64,000 bases of DNA, from assembly GCF_026914185.1 (NCBI RefSeq), contig NC_070570.1:3596001-3660000 (forward strand). The letters are read 5' to 3'. The position numbers were made by a program, and so were the translations under genes. The stretch's first letter is position 1. Each line of letters begins with the position of its first letter. Below the pieces are notes generated by a model. It saw nothing but the letters and a program-made list of their open reading frames with translations. It made no database searches and was not told where the DNA came from. The stretch is from Puccinia triticina. Lineage: Eukaryota > Basidiomycota > Pucciniomycetes > Pucciniales > Pucciniaceae. This document shows, in pieces, positions 55,095-64,000 of the stretch.

Positions 55095-55699
55095 ATGCCT
55101 GCCGGACAGCCCTACGACCCCTACATCCCCGGCACGGGCAACAACCCGCCCGCGCCGAAAGGCAACCAGAAAACCCAGGCCATCCAAGCCCAGGTCAGAT
55201 CTACCCCACCCGACTCGCTTGCTGTGCTCTCTCCTCTCTTTCGTCGCTCCCCCACCCCCACTGACGATCATGGCTGCGTGCTACATAATAGATCGATGAC
55301 ACTGTTGGGATCATGCGGGATAACATCACCAAGGTGGCCGAGCGTGGAGAGAGGCTGGACACCTTGCAGGATAAAACCGGTCAGTATCCCCCACACTCCT
55401 CGTCTGTACACAGAAACAACAGCAGAAACACTCCCGCTGAACGTGCATTCGACCGACGCTTCTTCTCGCAGACAATCTCGCCGTCTCCGCCCAGGGCTTT
55501 CGACGGGGCGCTAACAGGGTCAGGAAGCAGATGTGGTGGAAGGACATGAAGATGCGGCTGCTGATTGCCCTCGGCATCATCGTCCTGCTCCTGATCATCA
55601 TCATCCCCATTGTCGGTCAGTCCCCCATCCCTCTCTCCTCTCCTCCCTCCAGCCTACTCTTCACTGACTCTTATCTCGTTCTCAGTCAAGAACAAATAG
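55095..55699 (+). CDS. SNC1: Synaptobrevin/VAMP-type R-SNARE
   Basis: Four exons (55095-55193, 55292-55379, 55472-55615, 55686-55699) with GT-AG introns, total 114 residues. A Pro-rich N-terminus is followed by the SNARE helix from about residue 28 ([30 protein letters not shown]), with the zero-layer Arg at residue 51, the [19 protein letters not shown] juxtamembrane segment, and a C-terminal anchor at about 92-110 ([18 protein letters not shown]). It would sit on secretory vesicles and pair with plasma-membrane Q-SNAREs for exocytosis. Length matches Snc1/Snc2. The ATG is the only sensible start. It is the nearest clean host gene to the repeat block. Confidence 0.95.
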
Positions 55700-56725
55700 G
55701 ATAAGGCGCACGTGGTTTCAGGTAGCACTCTCTCTCCTCCCTTGCTCTTCTCTCCCATCCGTCACTCATCGTCTCCTTACTCCGCATACAGACGCCGAAC
55801 CGCTCGGTCCAATCAGGCCCCCCTCTGCTTCGTCCAACTCCTTTGCCGATGGTGGCATCCCCAACCGATTTGCTCCTCCCACCTAACTCCCCTCCCTATC
55901 TCCCCCAAAAAAACCACACCAAAAAAACTATTCAAAAAAAATACTCCTTGCTGTATCTTTACACTCCCCCATGCTGTTTTTCTGTAGAAAGGTGTGTGCT
56001 AATCCTTGCCTCCGTATCAGTATGTCAGCCCCCCTTCCCCTCCGGGCCGTCCTCCCGACATGTATCCTGTCTTCCCTACCTTGCGCTGAACACACGCCCA
56101 CACATACATTCACACAGCAGTACCCGCATGTTCACCTTTCTTCCAAAAACCTCCTCGATTTTAATCAGTTCTTGTTCCAGGAGTCTTTGCACCAGCCTTG
56201 ATCCAATGCGCTGTCCTTGATCTCGTTTTTCTTACCTATTTATATACACATACAGTCTTCATTTCCCCGTTCCCTTCTCCGACCTCCCACCCAGCAAATC
56301 CACGACCCCACCCACCATCAAAACCCAGAGGCCCCGATCCCATCCAGCAGACGCTCGTTTCTTGTGCTCGGACTCGCCGACCCAAACGACTACGCCGCGC
56401 AAATGACTGATTGACTGGCCATTCGACCAAGGCCTCCGTCTCCGCCCTCGAACTCTGAAAACAACATCCACCACGTGCACCCCTTGATCCTACTTTTCAC
56501 CACGACGCTTCTTACACTCCAACAACACCATCAACAACGAGCGGCTTATACCCCTCTCAGCTACGATCATCTTCCGCCACGCCCACGGAAACCTACCCTT
56601 CTCCTCCTACCACTTTCTTCATGTCTGCTTTCTTTCCTTCCATATGATTGTTGTTGCTCTTCTTTTTTTGTTACACACTTGTCTTAACCGCTCTGCTTCT
56701 TCTTTTTGCGCCCACCTATCTCTCT
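55700..56725 (+). other. Downstream region of SNC1, possible extra exon
   Basis: Pyrimidine-rich sequence. A short open piece at 56283-56414 follows an AG acceptor (QQIHDPTHHQNPEAPIPSS, LVLGLADPNDYAAQMTD) and ends in TGA. It could be an exon of another transcript or an alternative 3' exon. Evidence is thin; the rest appears to be 3' UTR and spacer. Confidence 0.3.
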
Positions 56726-57260
56726 TAAATACTAACCCAAAAGTAACCTCACTCTTATGAGAAACCGTTTTGGTGCTCTATGCTGTGTGAACAGAGTGCA
56801 ATGCGCCTGAATGGCTCCATGTCTTAACGCTCGCCCCTCTGCGAGGCAAAGCACCTGTGTCATAATCAACAGACACGTACCGCATCGAGCTTGACAGATC
56901 TGCTTGCACACAGGGCAAGCCAGGCCTGGGCGCGTTGCAAAGCAGCTACTGCGGAGCGAGCCGTAGCAGGCAGCCAAAGTCTCTCAGCTGTTTCATGGTG
57001 TGGCCATTATTTGGGAGTCATTTTTCCAACCCTGATATCATATTGGCCAATACAATGTTGTAATGTGGGGTGAGTTGCGAAGTCTAGCCTACTACCCACA
57101 TAGTTTGCGATGTGGCTATGAAACTTATCCGAGAGGATAGTTTGCCAAATGCTTACGTAGTAGATAGGATCCAAAGCTTGTTATTATGATTTATGAGGTT
57201 TTTTTTATTTGTATGCGTTCCAAGAATGAGTTACTCGGATAAATAATGATAAGTAAATGT
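56726..57260. other. Unassigned spacer
   Basis: No gene, repeat or RNA structure that I can support. Short ORFs on both strands have no family pattern. Confidence 0.4.
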
Positions 57261-57415
57261 GGTATTCAAAATTGCATATGTCCCTATTTACATAAAATCA
57301 TAAAACCAATTTTGGCTGGGAGATGTCAGCGTGCATAAAACTTAAAGTGACATCTCCCAGCCAAAATTGTGGTTTATGATTTTATGTAAAAAAATCTTAT
57401 GCAATTTTGAATACC
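57261..57415. mobile_element. Near-perfect 155-bp foldback (MITE)
   Basis: Arms of about 65-70 bp: GGTATTCAAAATTGCATA and its complement at the ends, and AATTTTGGCTGGGAGATGTCA with complement around a loop of about 20 nt. A transcript would form a long hairpin. Target duplication is not clear. Confidence 0.8.
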
Positions 57416-57714
57416 ATAAAAGTTATAGCTATGGTGACAAATAATATCTCGATGGGAAAAAGAAGGAAGGGAGACAGGAAAGAGTCACAACAGAAGAAGG
57501 TAACTACAACATTTTAGAAAAAAACCGATGACGTCACAAATGTAACAATACATCATTTGCATGTAGATTGAGATCATGGAGCTTCATAGAGACCAGGAAT
57601 CCAAGGAAATCCTGATTCTTGATTGTCCTAAAGCAAAGGCTTAGTAATTAACACATAATTATAAGCAATTATGTAATAACAACAGATCAGAGTTGCTCAC
57701 CACAGGTGCAACAA

Positions 57715-58070
57715 AATATTTTGAAAACCAGTTTGATTGGTTTTCAAAACATTTTTTTCAATTGAGTCCGGACATCCTGAAGAACAAGTTGGACTAACCA
57801 TTTTGAGATACTTTTAAAATATTCCCAGAACCACCTGAGGTGGTTTTAAAAATATTTTGGAAACCAACTTGGTTTGAAAAATATTTCCAGAACCATTTGA
57901 AATGGTTTTGGAAACCGTTTGGATGCTCCTTCTCTCACGGCATGGTTTTTGGGACCTTTTTGGCAACGGAATTTGTGCACAACCCAGATTCAGACCAATT
58001 TGGTTCTGACAACCACTATCCAATCAATTTGGTTTTCACAACCATCCCAAAAACTTTTGGTGCACCCGTG
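57715..58070. repeat. Cluster of AACC/GGTT palindromes
   Basis: Repeated small hairpins: GAAAACCA...TGGTTTTC, AACCACCTGAGGTGGTT (perfect), AACCATTT-GA-AAATGGTT, AAACCAACTTGGTTT. ORFs at 57840-58281 cross this zone and are not convincing. Confidence 0.6.
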
Positions 58071-58581
58071 GTTCATGAGTGCACTGCTTTATCAAGATGT
58101 TGTATTACATTGGCTTGGAAATACAATCAATGCCAAGAAAATACATTATCTGAGACACAAATTTTCAAAATATTTTTATGTATTAATGCAGCAACAATCT
58201 ACTCAATACATAAAGTGTTGTGATGTATCAATTACCCCAATTCAAAAAAAGGCAGAATATTTAGTGTATTGGTTTGGCTGATCTACAAATGAAAAAAACC
58301 ATCACTGTATAGGATGTTTAATTGAGGACCAACACAGGGTTGTAGGATACAGACTAAGACCAATACATGCTATGAAGTTTGTTTCAGTGTCCGGGGGTGT
58401 TATTTTGTCTCTGATTCATTGCTCAGACAATACCACTGGTGTCTTGTAAGCAGTAAAATTTGGTACACTGCCAACTTAATATATGTCCTCTGTATTGTGA
58501 TATTGGGAAGGGCAGGATTTTTTGAGCTTTGCCCTGGAACCCTGCTCCCTCCACGCACCAGGATGAGGGAGACGGTTAGAT

Positions 58582-58590
58582 TATAAATAG
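58582..58590 (+). promoter_or_regulatory. TATA box of the secreted-protein gene
   Basis: TATAAATAG lies about 90-100 bp upstream of the ATG at 58681. Confidence 0.6.
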
Positions 58591-58680
58591 CTATCTAATC
58601 TGGTAGCTCAAGCATCTAACATTGAATCAATCATCCACCGGAATTTTTAAAAACATAAACTAATCAGGCCATCCATCAAC

Positions 58681-59989
58681 ATGCTTTTAACAAAAATATT
58701 AGTTTCCCTACAGATCTTACATTATTGCACTGGTTCATCACATCCACTTTCACATCCAAATTCTCTAGTAAAGAGAGCAGAAGGTTCTTTATTGGAAGCA
58801 GCCCAAATCCCTGTTCAAGAAAGGGTAGAAGCAGATAACTTACATTGTATGTCAATCAATTCATCTGAATTTTGTTACAAACAGAAAATTGGGAATCATC
58901 AAAAGTATTCTCTTATGGATGTTAATATTTGATGATGATTTGGTTGCAGCCGCAGGTGAATTTGGAAACTTGAATTGTATGTCAACATTTCCATGTACTC
59001 TTCTCTCAAATTTCTGGGTTTTCTGTCATTCAATGCTTCTATTTTGTGATTCTCACTTTTAGTGAATCAAAATGTTGAAAAGGAAGATCAAAATGTTTCC
59101 TCATTGGAATCTAAACCTGGGAAGTTAGTTGATATCAGGGAAAGCAAAGCTGGTGAGTTGGATTGGATAAATTTCATTTTTTCCAACTGATCACAGAGCA
59201 AAACTTGCAAAATGTATTGAAGTGTTATTTAACTTTTTCAAACTGTTAGAAAACATTCATGATGGAAAAGCCAAAGCTTCAGAGGAAGGAGATGTGTATG
59301 CAAGCAACATGAAAAAGCTCTCAGAGGCTATTGCAGAAGCCAACTTTGAGGATTTCAACCAAAAACCCTTTGTGGACCAATTGTCAATTTTGACAGAAAA
59401 TTTCAGAAAAATCAACGGTCCACTTCAAGAAATTTTAAAGGAGAAAATAGTTAAGCCAGCAGATTCAGATCCAAAAACCATTCGCAAATTGGAAGAAGAT
59501 TTGTACACTAAAAAGTGTAAAGCCATTGAGTCAAGTTTGGCTGAAATCCAAAAAGACATGCTTAGAACCACAGTTGGGCGCTTCCAAAAACGTATTTGAC
59601 ACCCTAAAGATTTTACTGATACTCAAGTTTTGGATAAAGTTGTTTTTAGCAGACAAGCAAAGGAAAAAAATTATCCCCTACACTTTTACGAGTCAATAAA
59701 GCAGAAGTTGGACTTGAATGAAGATGAAGATAATTCTCTCAATAAATTCTTAGAGATGAGTCAAAGGCTGAAGATTGATGATTCAATTCAAACCAAACTG
59801 GAAGATATGAAGACTGAAATAACACAAATTCTACGAACTTCTGAAGCAAAAGATGCTTTCCTTGGGTTGATACAATATTTTGACCTTCTCTGCCTCAAGA
59901 CTGAAGGTTTTAAACACATCCCTCCAGGTTTAATTGAAAAAAGATTGACTCATGCACAAAGTAGATTACTTCAATCTTTTGCAGGCTGA
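58681..59989 (+). pseudogene. Predicted secreted protein, four exons, in-frame TGA
   Basis: Exons 58681-58846, 58950-58976, 59063-59152 and 59250-59599, all joined by phase-1 GT-AG introns. The N-terminus MLLTKILVSLQILHYCTGSS looks like a signal peptide. The mature part is Lys/Glu-rich and helical (NMKKLSEAIAEANFEDFNQK, LSILTENFRKINGPLQEILK), with few Cys. A TGA at 59597-59599 ends a 210-residue product. The same frame continues for 130 codons to 59989 with the same character (KVVFSRQAKEKNYPL, FLGLIQYFDLLCLKTEGF), so the ancestral protein was about 340 residues. It may be a recently truncated gene, a shortened functional gene, or a segregating null allele. A candidate effector by signal peptide only; no family recognised. 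Confidence 0.7.
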
Positions 59990-60202
59990 AGAAGATTAAT
60001 GTGCTTCCACAAGATTCATACCGGATTTCATTAGCACTTTTTCAAATTTCAAATTTTCTTATCATTTTCTTTTCCGCATGCATTGTTTTTGGATTTCTTG
60101 CTTGTGGCCATCTCTTTCTTTTCTCTTCTGCCTCAATCCCCGGCCACTTTTTGTCTGCTGATAATCCTTTGAAAAAGCCTGGTCATCATACTCACAAGCT
60201 TC

Positions 60203-60878
60203 TCATCTTATGTTCTGTCTTATGTCAAATGTTGTGTATGCAGTCTTACTATCTTTTAGTTCTTGAACACTGATTAGATTAGACATCTCAACTCTCATTG
60301 CTTGAATGATCCTGGTAATGTTTTCTCTGTCTGAGACCGTCACCCATCTATATTCATTTGATGATCTATCACTGAGTTTTAGAATCTTCCTCATTGATTA
60401 TGCTTCTTATTCATTATGTTTTGTGCCTTCTACTTCACCATAATCCTGTTTCTCTGGCCCCAGGATATTTTTGGGCTCTGAGGTTGAAAACTTAACAATT
60501 GTCTCTTTCTGAATTTTGAATTTGGGTTCACTGTTTCCTCCAAAATCAAAGATATCATCTAAAGACATATCTTGTTTTTCTTTCTCTCATTTGCAGTTCT
60601 TTATGCTCAAAAATTTATTCTATTAGGCTAATTGGAAAATTGTCTTGTTTTTGAGGCATTTCATGATTTTTAACCATTAATATTCTTGCGGTGTCTGTGG
60701 TTCTTAATTCTTGTTTAGGAAGAAAAGAATTATCATCAAAAGAAACCTTCATGAGCAGCAGTTCAAAGATTGATTTGCCCTGGGCCTTGGCGCGTATGAA
60801 TATAAAGACACCAGATTGCAAAACTAGGAGAACAGAAAGAAGATACAACAGGAGGCTCTCTCCCAGAAAATGACTCAT
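60203..60878 (-). pseudogene. Decayed secreted-type gene, convergent with the previous one
   Basis: The first exon-like frame from 60878 begins MSHFLGESLLLYLLSVLLVL, a strong signal peptide or membrane anchor, and continues to about 60615. Further coding-like blocks on the minus strand are EKEKQDMSLDDIFDFGGN and KETIVKFSTSEPKNILGPEK (60600-60420), then MRKILKLSDRSSNEYRWVTV and NITRIIQAMRVEMSNLISVQ (60394-60203). They lie in different frames; one is preceded by TGA, and I could not find convincing splice sites for all joins. Probably a broken gene of the same lifestyle class as its neighbour. Function unknown. Confidence 0.4.
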
Positions 60879-61234
60879 GAGACGGTCACTGAGTGAGATG
60901 AACTATGACCTTGGTTAAATTTAAAAACACACAGGGAAGGCAGCACTAAGAATCTGACCTAGCATGTGTCACCTGTTTATTGTTCAGTGCAGTGTCTGGC
61001 TGGCCAGCGGAGGGGCTCGCCGTATCAACTATCACATTTGGGGTCCGTATTAGCCAAGGAAGAACTGCGATGCAAAATCAGGAGTACATATTGGTTGTAA
61101 GTGATCAGTGCCGTCGGGCCGGGCCACCTCGAGTCGGAGCACCCGGCCCATGATGAGAGCACACATCGTCATCGCAGCGGCTGTTGTTCGGAAACAACCA
61201 CACCACCAACCAATCGACAAAACAGCCAGGAAGT
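60879..61234. other. Intergenic region upstream of the FAF2-like gene
   Basis: No coding sequence. The last 100 bp before the ATG at 61235 are GC-rich and presumably hold its promoter and 5' UTR. Confidence 0.4.
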
Positions 61235-63410
61235 ATGAACCCAGACACGCTCGATGACGAAGCTATCAGCTCATACTTATCATTCACTAACACTAGCGAT
61301 GTCCAGGCTGCCCGCCATGCGTTGCAACTAGCCAATGGAAACTTGGAGGTATTTCACTACTCTACACGCATACATAATTTTACATCTGATTGATTGCCTT
61401 TTTTTCTGATTGCAGGCAGCAGTCGAAGCATATCTGGATTCACACAGTCATCCGACCTCAGCGTTACTATCCAATGACCAAGAACGGTCGATATACGAGC
61501 AGCTATCGCTAGACGACTCTTCCCAATCCGACCGCAACCTAGCCTCCGCAAATGGCCCTCCAAACGGCTCTGCCACTGCGTCCAACCAACCTGCCTCTGC
61601 AGGAAGATCTAGACCCTCGAGGGCGTTCGAATCGGCCCCTCGTCCCAGACGGTCTTCCTCTAAACTACTGAGCTTTTTCTTCAGAGTTTGTACTCTCTCC
61701 CTTTCTTTGGCTCCCTTTTATTCATCTTTCTGACTTGAATTCTTTTGTTTTGGGTGATAAAATGAATGTGTAGCTTTGGATCGGGCCGTTCAGATTGATT
61801 GCTATTCCTGTCTCTTTCGTGGCCGATCTGGGACTGACAGTATTCAGCTTACTAGGTAAAAAGACCAGACAAGAAAACGAAAATCCAGTATATATATATT
61901 CATCAGACTAAGCAATTTTCATTTGTGGGGGGATTACAAAACAGGGAGATTATTAGGGTTGAGATTACCGACGATATCATTCCACTGGCCACGGCCCTCC
62001 TCATTTGGCTGGACAAGTGGGCCGATGCCGCGGACAGATCCACGGACGGCGGCGGAGAGATGGGTGCGAGAGCTCGAGGAAGAACTCCAGGCGCGTTCCT
62101 CCTATACTACTGCTCAACCAGGCGACCCCGCAATCCCCAGACTACCCGAATTCTTGCTCCTCGGTTACGATGATGCTGTCCAGAAAGCTAGAGAGGAACT
62201 TAAGGTTCTCATGGTCGTATTGGTCTCTGAAGAACATGACGATGTCTATCAATTCAAAAGGTCTCTCGAACTGCTCCAATCAATCATTCCTTCCAAAAAA
62301 AAGTTACATCCTGACTGTCTTTTGTTTCCTTTCTTTGGTAGAGGTACTTTGATGGATGAGGAATTACTGAATTTGCTGCGCACAAAAGATATTTTGGTAT
62401 GGGGAGGGGATGTCAAGGAGAGGGATGCATCTTTTGGTAAGTCAACAGGTGACTTGAAAATGAAACTTCCCTCTTTTTTTGTTAAGAAATTGACTGATGC
62501 GTACAATTAATATGTGTGAGCAGCGGCCCATGTTCTTGATGTGACCACGTACCCATTCGTTGCATTTGTTTCATTGCAGGCTAAACGGCCCTCATCAACC
62601 GTAACAACGATCACCTCGAGCGTGAACCGGTCGTCATCGAATGTGATGTCAGTATGTACACGACTGGAGGGATCGCCGATGCATTCGACATCGAGTCGCT
62701 CGCTATGTACGACGATCAACAATGTAGTAATTCCACGGACCAATGGATATCTGAGTCGACTAAGAGCGGAGAAGGCACGCTGGGAAGCTGATCGACGGTT
62801 ACGGGAGCAGCAAGACCGGGCGTATGCCGAGGCAGGCAGACTAGATCGGGAACGGGTGATGCGGAAGAAGGCGGAGATGGAGGCGGAACGGAAGCGGGTC
62901 GAGGAGCTGCAACAGAGGCAACTCGCCCGAGAGAAAGCCCGCCAAGAGCGGCTTGAAGAGGCTGAGCAGAAACGGCGGTGGCGGTACTGGGCCCGTCGGG
63001 AGAAGATGCCCTCCGAGCCTCCTTCCACCGGCGGCGGGGTGACGATCGGCTTCCGACTGGGCGATGGACGGAGGGTGGTCCGCAAGTTCGCGCCAGACGC
63101 CCCTCTCGAAGCGCTCTACCTCTTCGTAGAACTGGAGTCTGCGTCGGCGGCAATCCAGGAGGAAGATTCTTCGGCACCTCTAGCTCGTCCAAGCCCGGAC
63201 TACCGACACTCATACTCTTTCAAACTTTCCACTGCCATGCCTCGTCGTATCCTCCCTCTCCCCGACCCTTCTCCCGACAACTGCTCTGATCATCATCAGA
63301 TCTCTATCGCTAAGTTCGGCGGCCTCGACGGCGCCAACGTTAATGTCGAGGGCAACGTCACTGAGCCTGGCTCCGATGAGGAGGAAGAGGAAGAGGAAGA
63401 CGAGGATTGA
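61235..63410 (+). CDS. FAF2: FAF2/UBXD8-type UBX-domain protein (UBA-hairpin-UAS-UBX)
   Basis: Six exons: 61235-61348, 61416-61685, 61774-61855, 61945-62260, 62342-62436, 62524-63410, all GT-AG and frame-consistent, 587 residues. UBA-like helices at about 5-45 (DDEAISSYLSFTNTSD...). Hydrophobic hairpin at about 121-155 (LLSFFF, LWIGPFRLIAIPVSFV). UAS thioredoxin-like domain at about 205-317 (FLLLGYDDAVQKAREELKVL, EEHDDVYQFKR, LVWGGDVKERDASF, TTYPFVAFVSLQ). Charged coiled coil about 368-450. UBX domain from 463 (VTIGFRLGDGRRVVRKF, with MPRRILP in place of the usual FPR loop). Acidic tail. In the family this protein sits in the ER membrane, recruits Cdc48/p97 to ubiquitinated clients in ERAD and acts at lipid droplets. 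Exon joins are inferred from reading frame. Confidence 0.93.
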
Positions 63411-64000
63411 TTCCCTACCCTGTCCTACCCTAGCAATTCTTCATACAACAAACCTCGTCCTTTTTTTTATCTATCCTTTCCCTCTGCAAATCGGACCGTT
63501 TGTCTCATAATATTCTCTTCCGCCCCTTACAAAAATTAATAGTTGCTTCGTGTATGTTATTGAGTGTCTGCATGTGTTGTTATTTCTCGTCATCATCATT
63601 TTAGAAAAAAAATGTTCTTATGCAAAATAATTAAAACCATCAATAAACCAATGATGCATGTTTTCATGGTTTCCTTTACATTAATTCTCTTTGAATTTAT
63701 GTTGCCACGATGGCTGACAACTTCAGTGAATCTATATGTACCTCATACCTGTATGTCGAGCTCGCGCGCGGCGAAAAGGGCGGGCCCTTGGATTCATCCT
63801 GAGCCGTTGTGTCCTCAGTTGGTTCGCAACCAGCATCTGAAGCGTCTAGGAACTCGTGTTCCGTTCGGGATGACTCCCGCGAGGCGAGCGGTGTCCCAGG
63901 CCATGTGCAAATGATTCTGGCTAAGGTCGATGAATCCAGGTGGTGACTTCAGCAAAGCTCAACAGGCTGAGAGTGACGCAATGACGAGCTAGTCCCAAGC
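63411..64000. other. 3' region of the FAF2-like gene; possible minus-strand exon
   Basis: AT-rich 3' sequence to 63700. On the minus strand an open frame from about 63950 to 63752 (LARIICTWPGTPLASRESS, EFLDASDAGCEPTEDTTAQD, GPPFSPRASSTY) ends at a CAG-GTATGAG donor-like site. It may be an exon of a convergent gene off the right edge. The evidence is weak. Confidence 0.3.

Noticed and set aside
54704..55264. 186-codon plus ORF through the SNC1 5' region
   Set aside because: It is out of frame with the synaptobrevin exons, runs through the first intron and has no recognisable domain.
54493..55271. Minus-strand ORFs of 177-193 codons opposite the SNC1 5' end
   Set aside because: They are antisense to the leader and first exon of a well-supported gene and show composition-driven Gly/Arg/Ser text with no domain.
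60001..60273. 90-codon plus ORF with hydrophobic stretches
   Set aside because: It begins after the end of the secreted-protein frame and overlaps minus-strand coding-like blocks. The hydrophobicity comes from TTTCTT-rich DNA.
62507..63213. Minus-strand ORFs of 165-192 codons
   Set aside because: They are shadows of the GC-rich last exon of the FAF2-like gene.

Overview
The window looks like a repeat-dominated piece of a basidiomycete nuclear genome, most likely a rust fungus (Pucciniales). The basis is three ordinary fungal genes or gene fragments with short GT-AG introns (a synaptobrevin-type R-SNARE, an FAF2/UBXD8-type UBX protein and a fragment of fungal urease), a predicted secreted protein of a kind common in plant-pathogenic fungi, and a very high load of DIRS/Ngaro-like, Copia, Helitron, hAT-like, CACTA-like and foldback elements. 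Species cannot be read from the sequence.

Layout. 1-7.9 kb: pieces of three tyrosine-recombinase retrotransposons (DIRS/Ngaro type), one nearly complete on the minus strand (gag, RT-RNase H, recombinase). 7.9-8.8 kb: a 10/11-bp minisatellite. 8.9-10.6 kb: a TIR element, a Myb/SANT-like fragment and a dead Copia pol fragment. 10.9-24.6 kb: almost pure satellite DNA, made of a 42-bp array that stays open as a 14-residue protein repeat, two zones of short palindromes, and two huge arrays of a 28/29-bp hairpin unit (about 200 and 168 copies). The two huge arrays lie in opposite orientation around a 730-bp core that holds exons of a broken minus-strand gene.

26-50.5 kb: one old foldback element (called R here; inverted ends plus sub-terminal repeats of about 172 bp). 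Later elements have nested inside it. Because R sequence continues on each side of every insertion, target-site duplications can be read directly: hAT-like foldbacks (8 bp) at 26.3 and 49.1 kb, a CACTA-like element (3 bp) at 28.0 kb, another hAT-like element (8 bp) at 29.5 kb, a 14.2-kb Helitron-like element (no duplication, between A and T) at 31.7-45.9 kb, and a tandem pair of solo LTRs (5 bp) at 46.9-48.7 kb. The Helitron carries a young Copia element and fragments of host genes, most clearly an intron-containing urease gene that lacks the region expected to hold active-site residues.

51-64 kb: more MITE-like elements, a tRNA-like sequence, then the gene-bearing end: SNC-type synaptobrevin (+), a predicted secreted protein with an in-frame TGA (+), a decayed minus-strand secreted-type gene, and the FAF2-like gene (+). 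The two intact genes are ordinary membrane-trafficking and ER-quality-control genes. Almost everything else is selfish or decayed DNA. Two themes recur: most tandem repeats have a palindromic monomer, and the in-frame stops in the decayed genes are nearly all TGA in places where a CGA codon would fit, as expected from CpG deamination.
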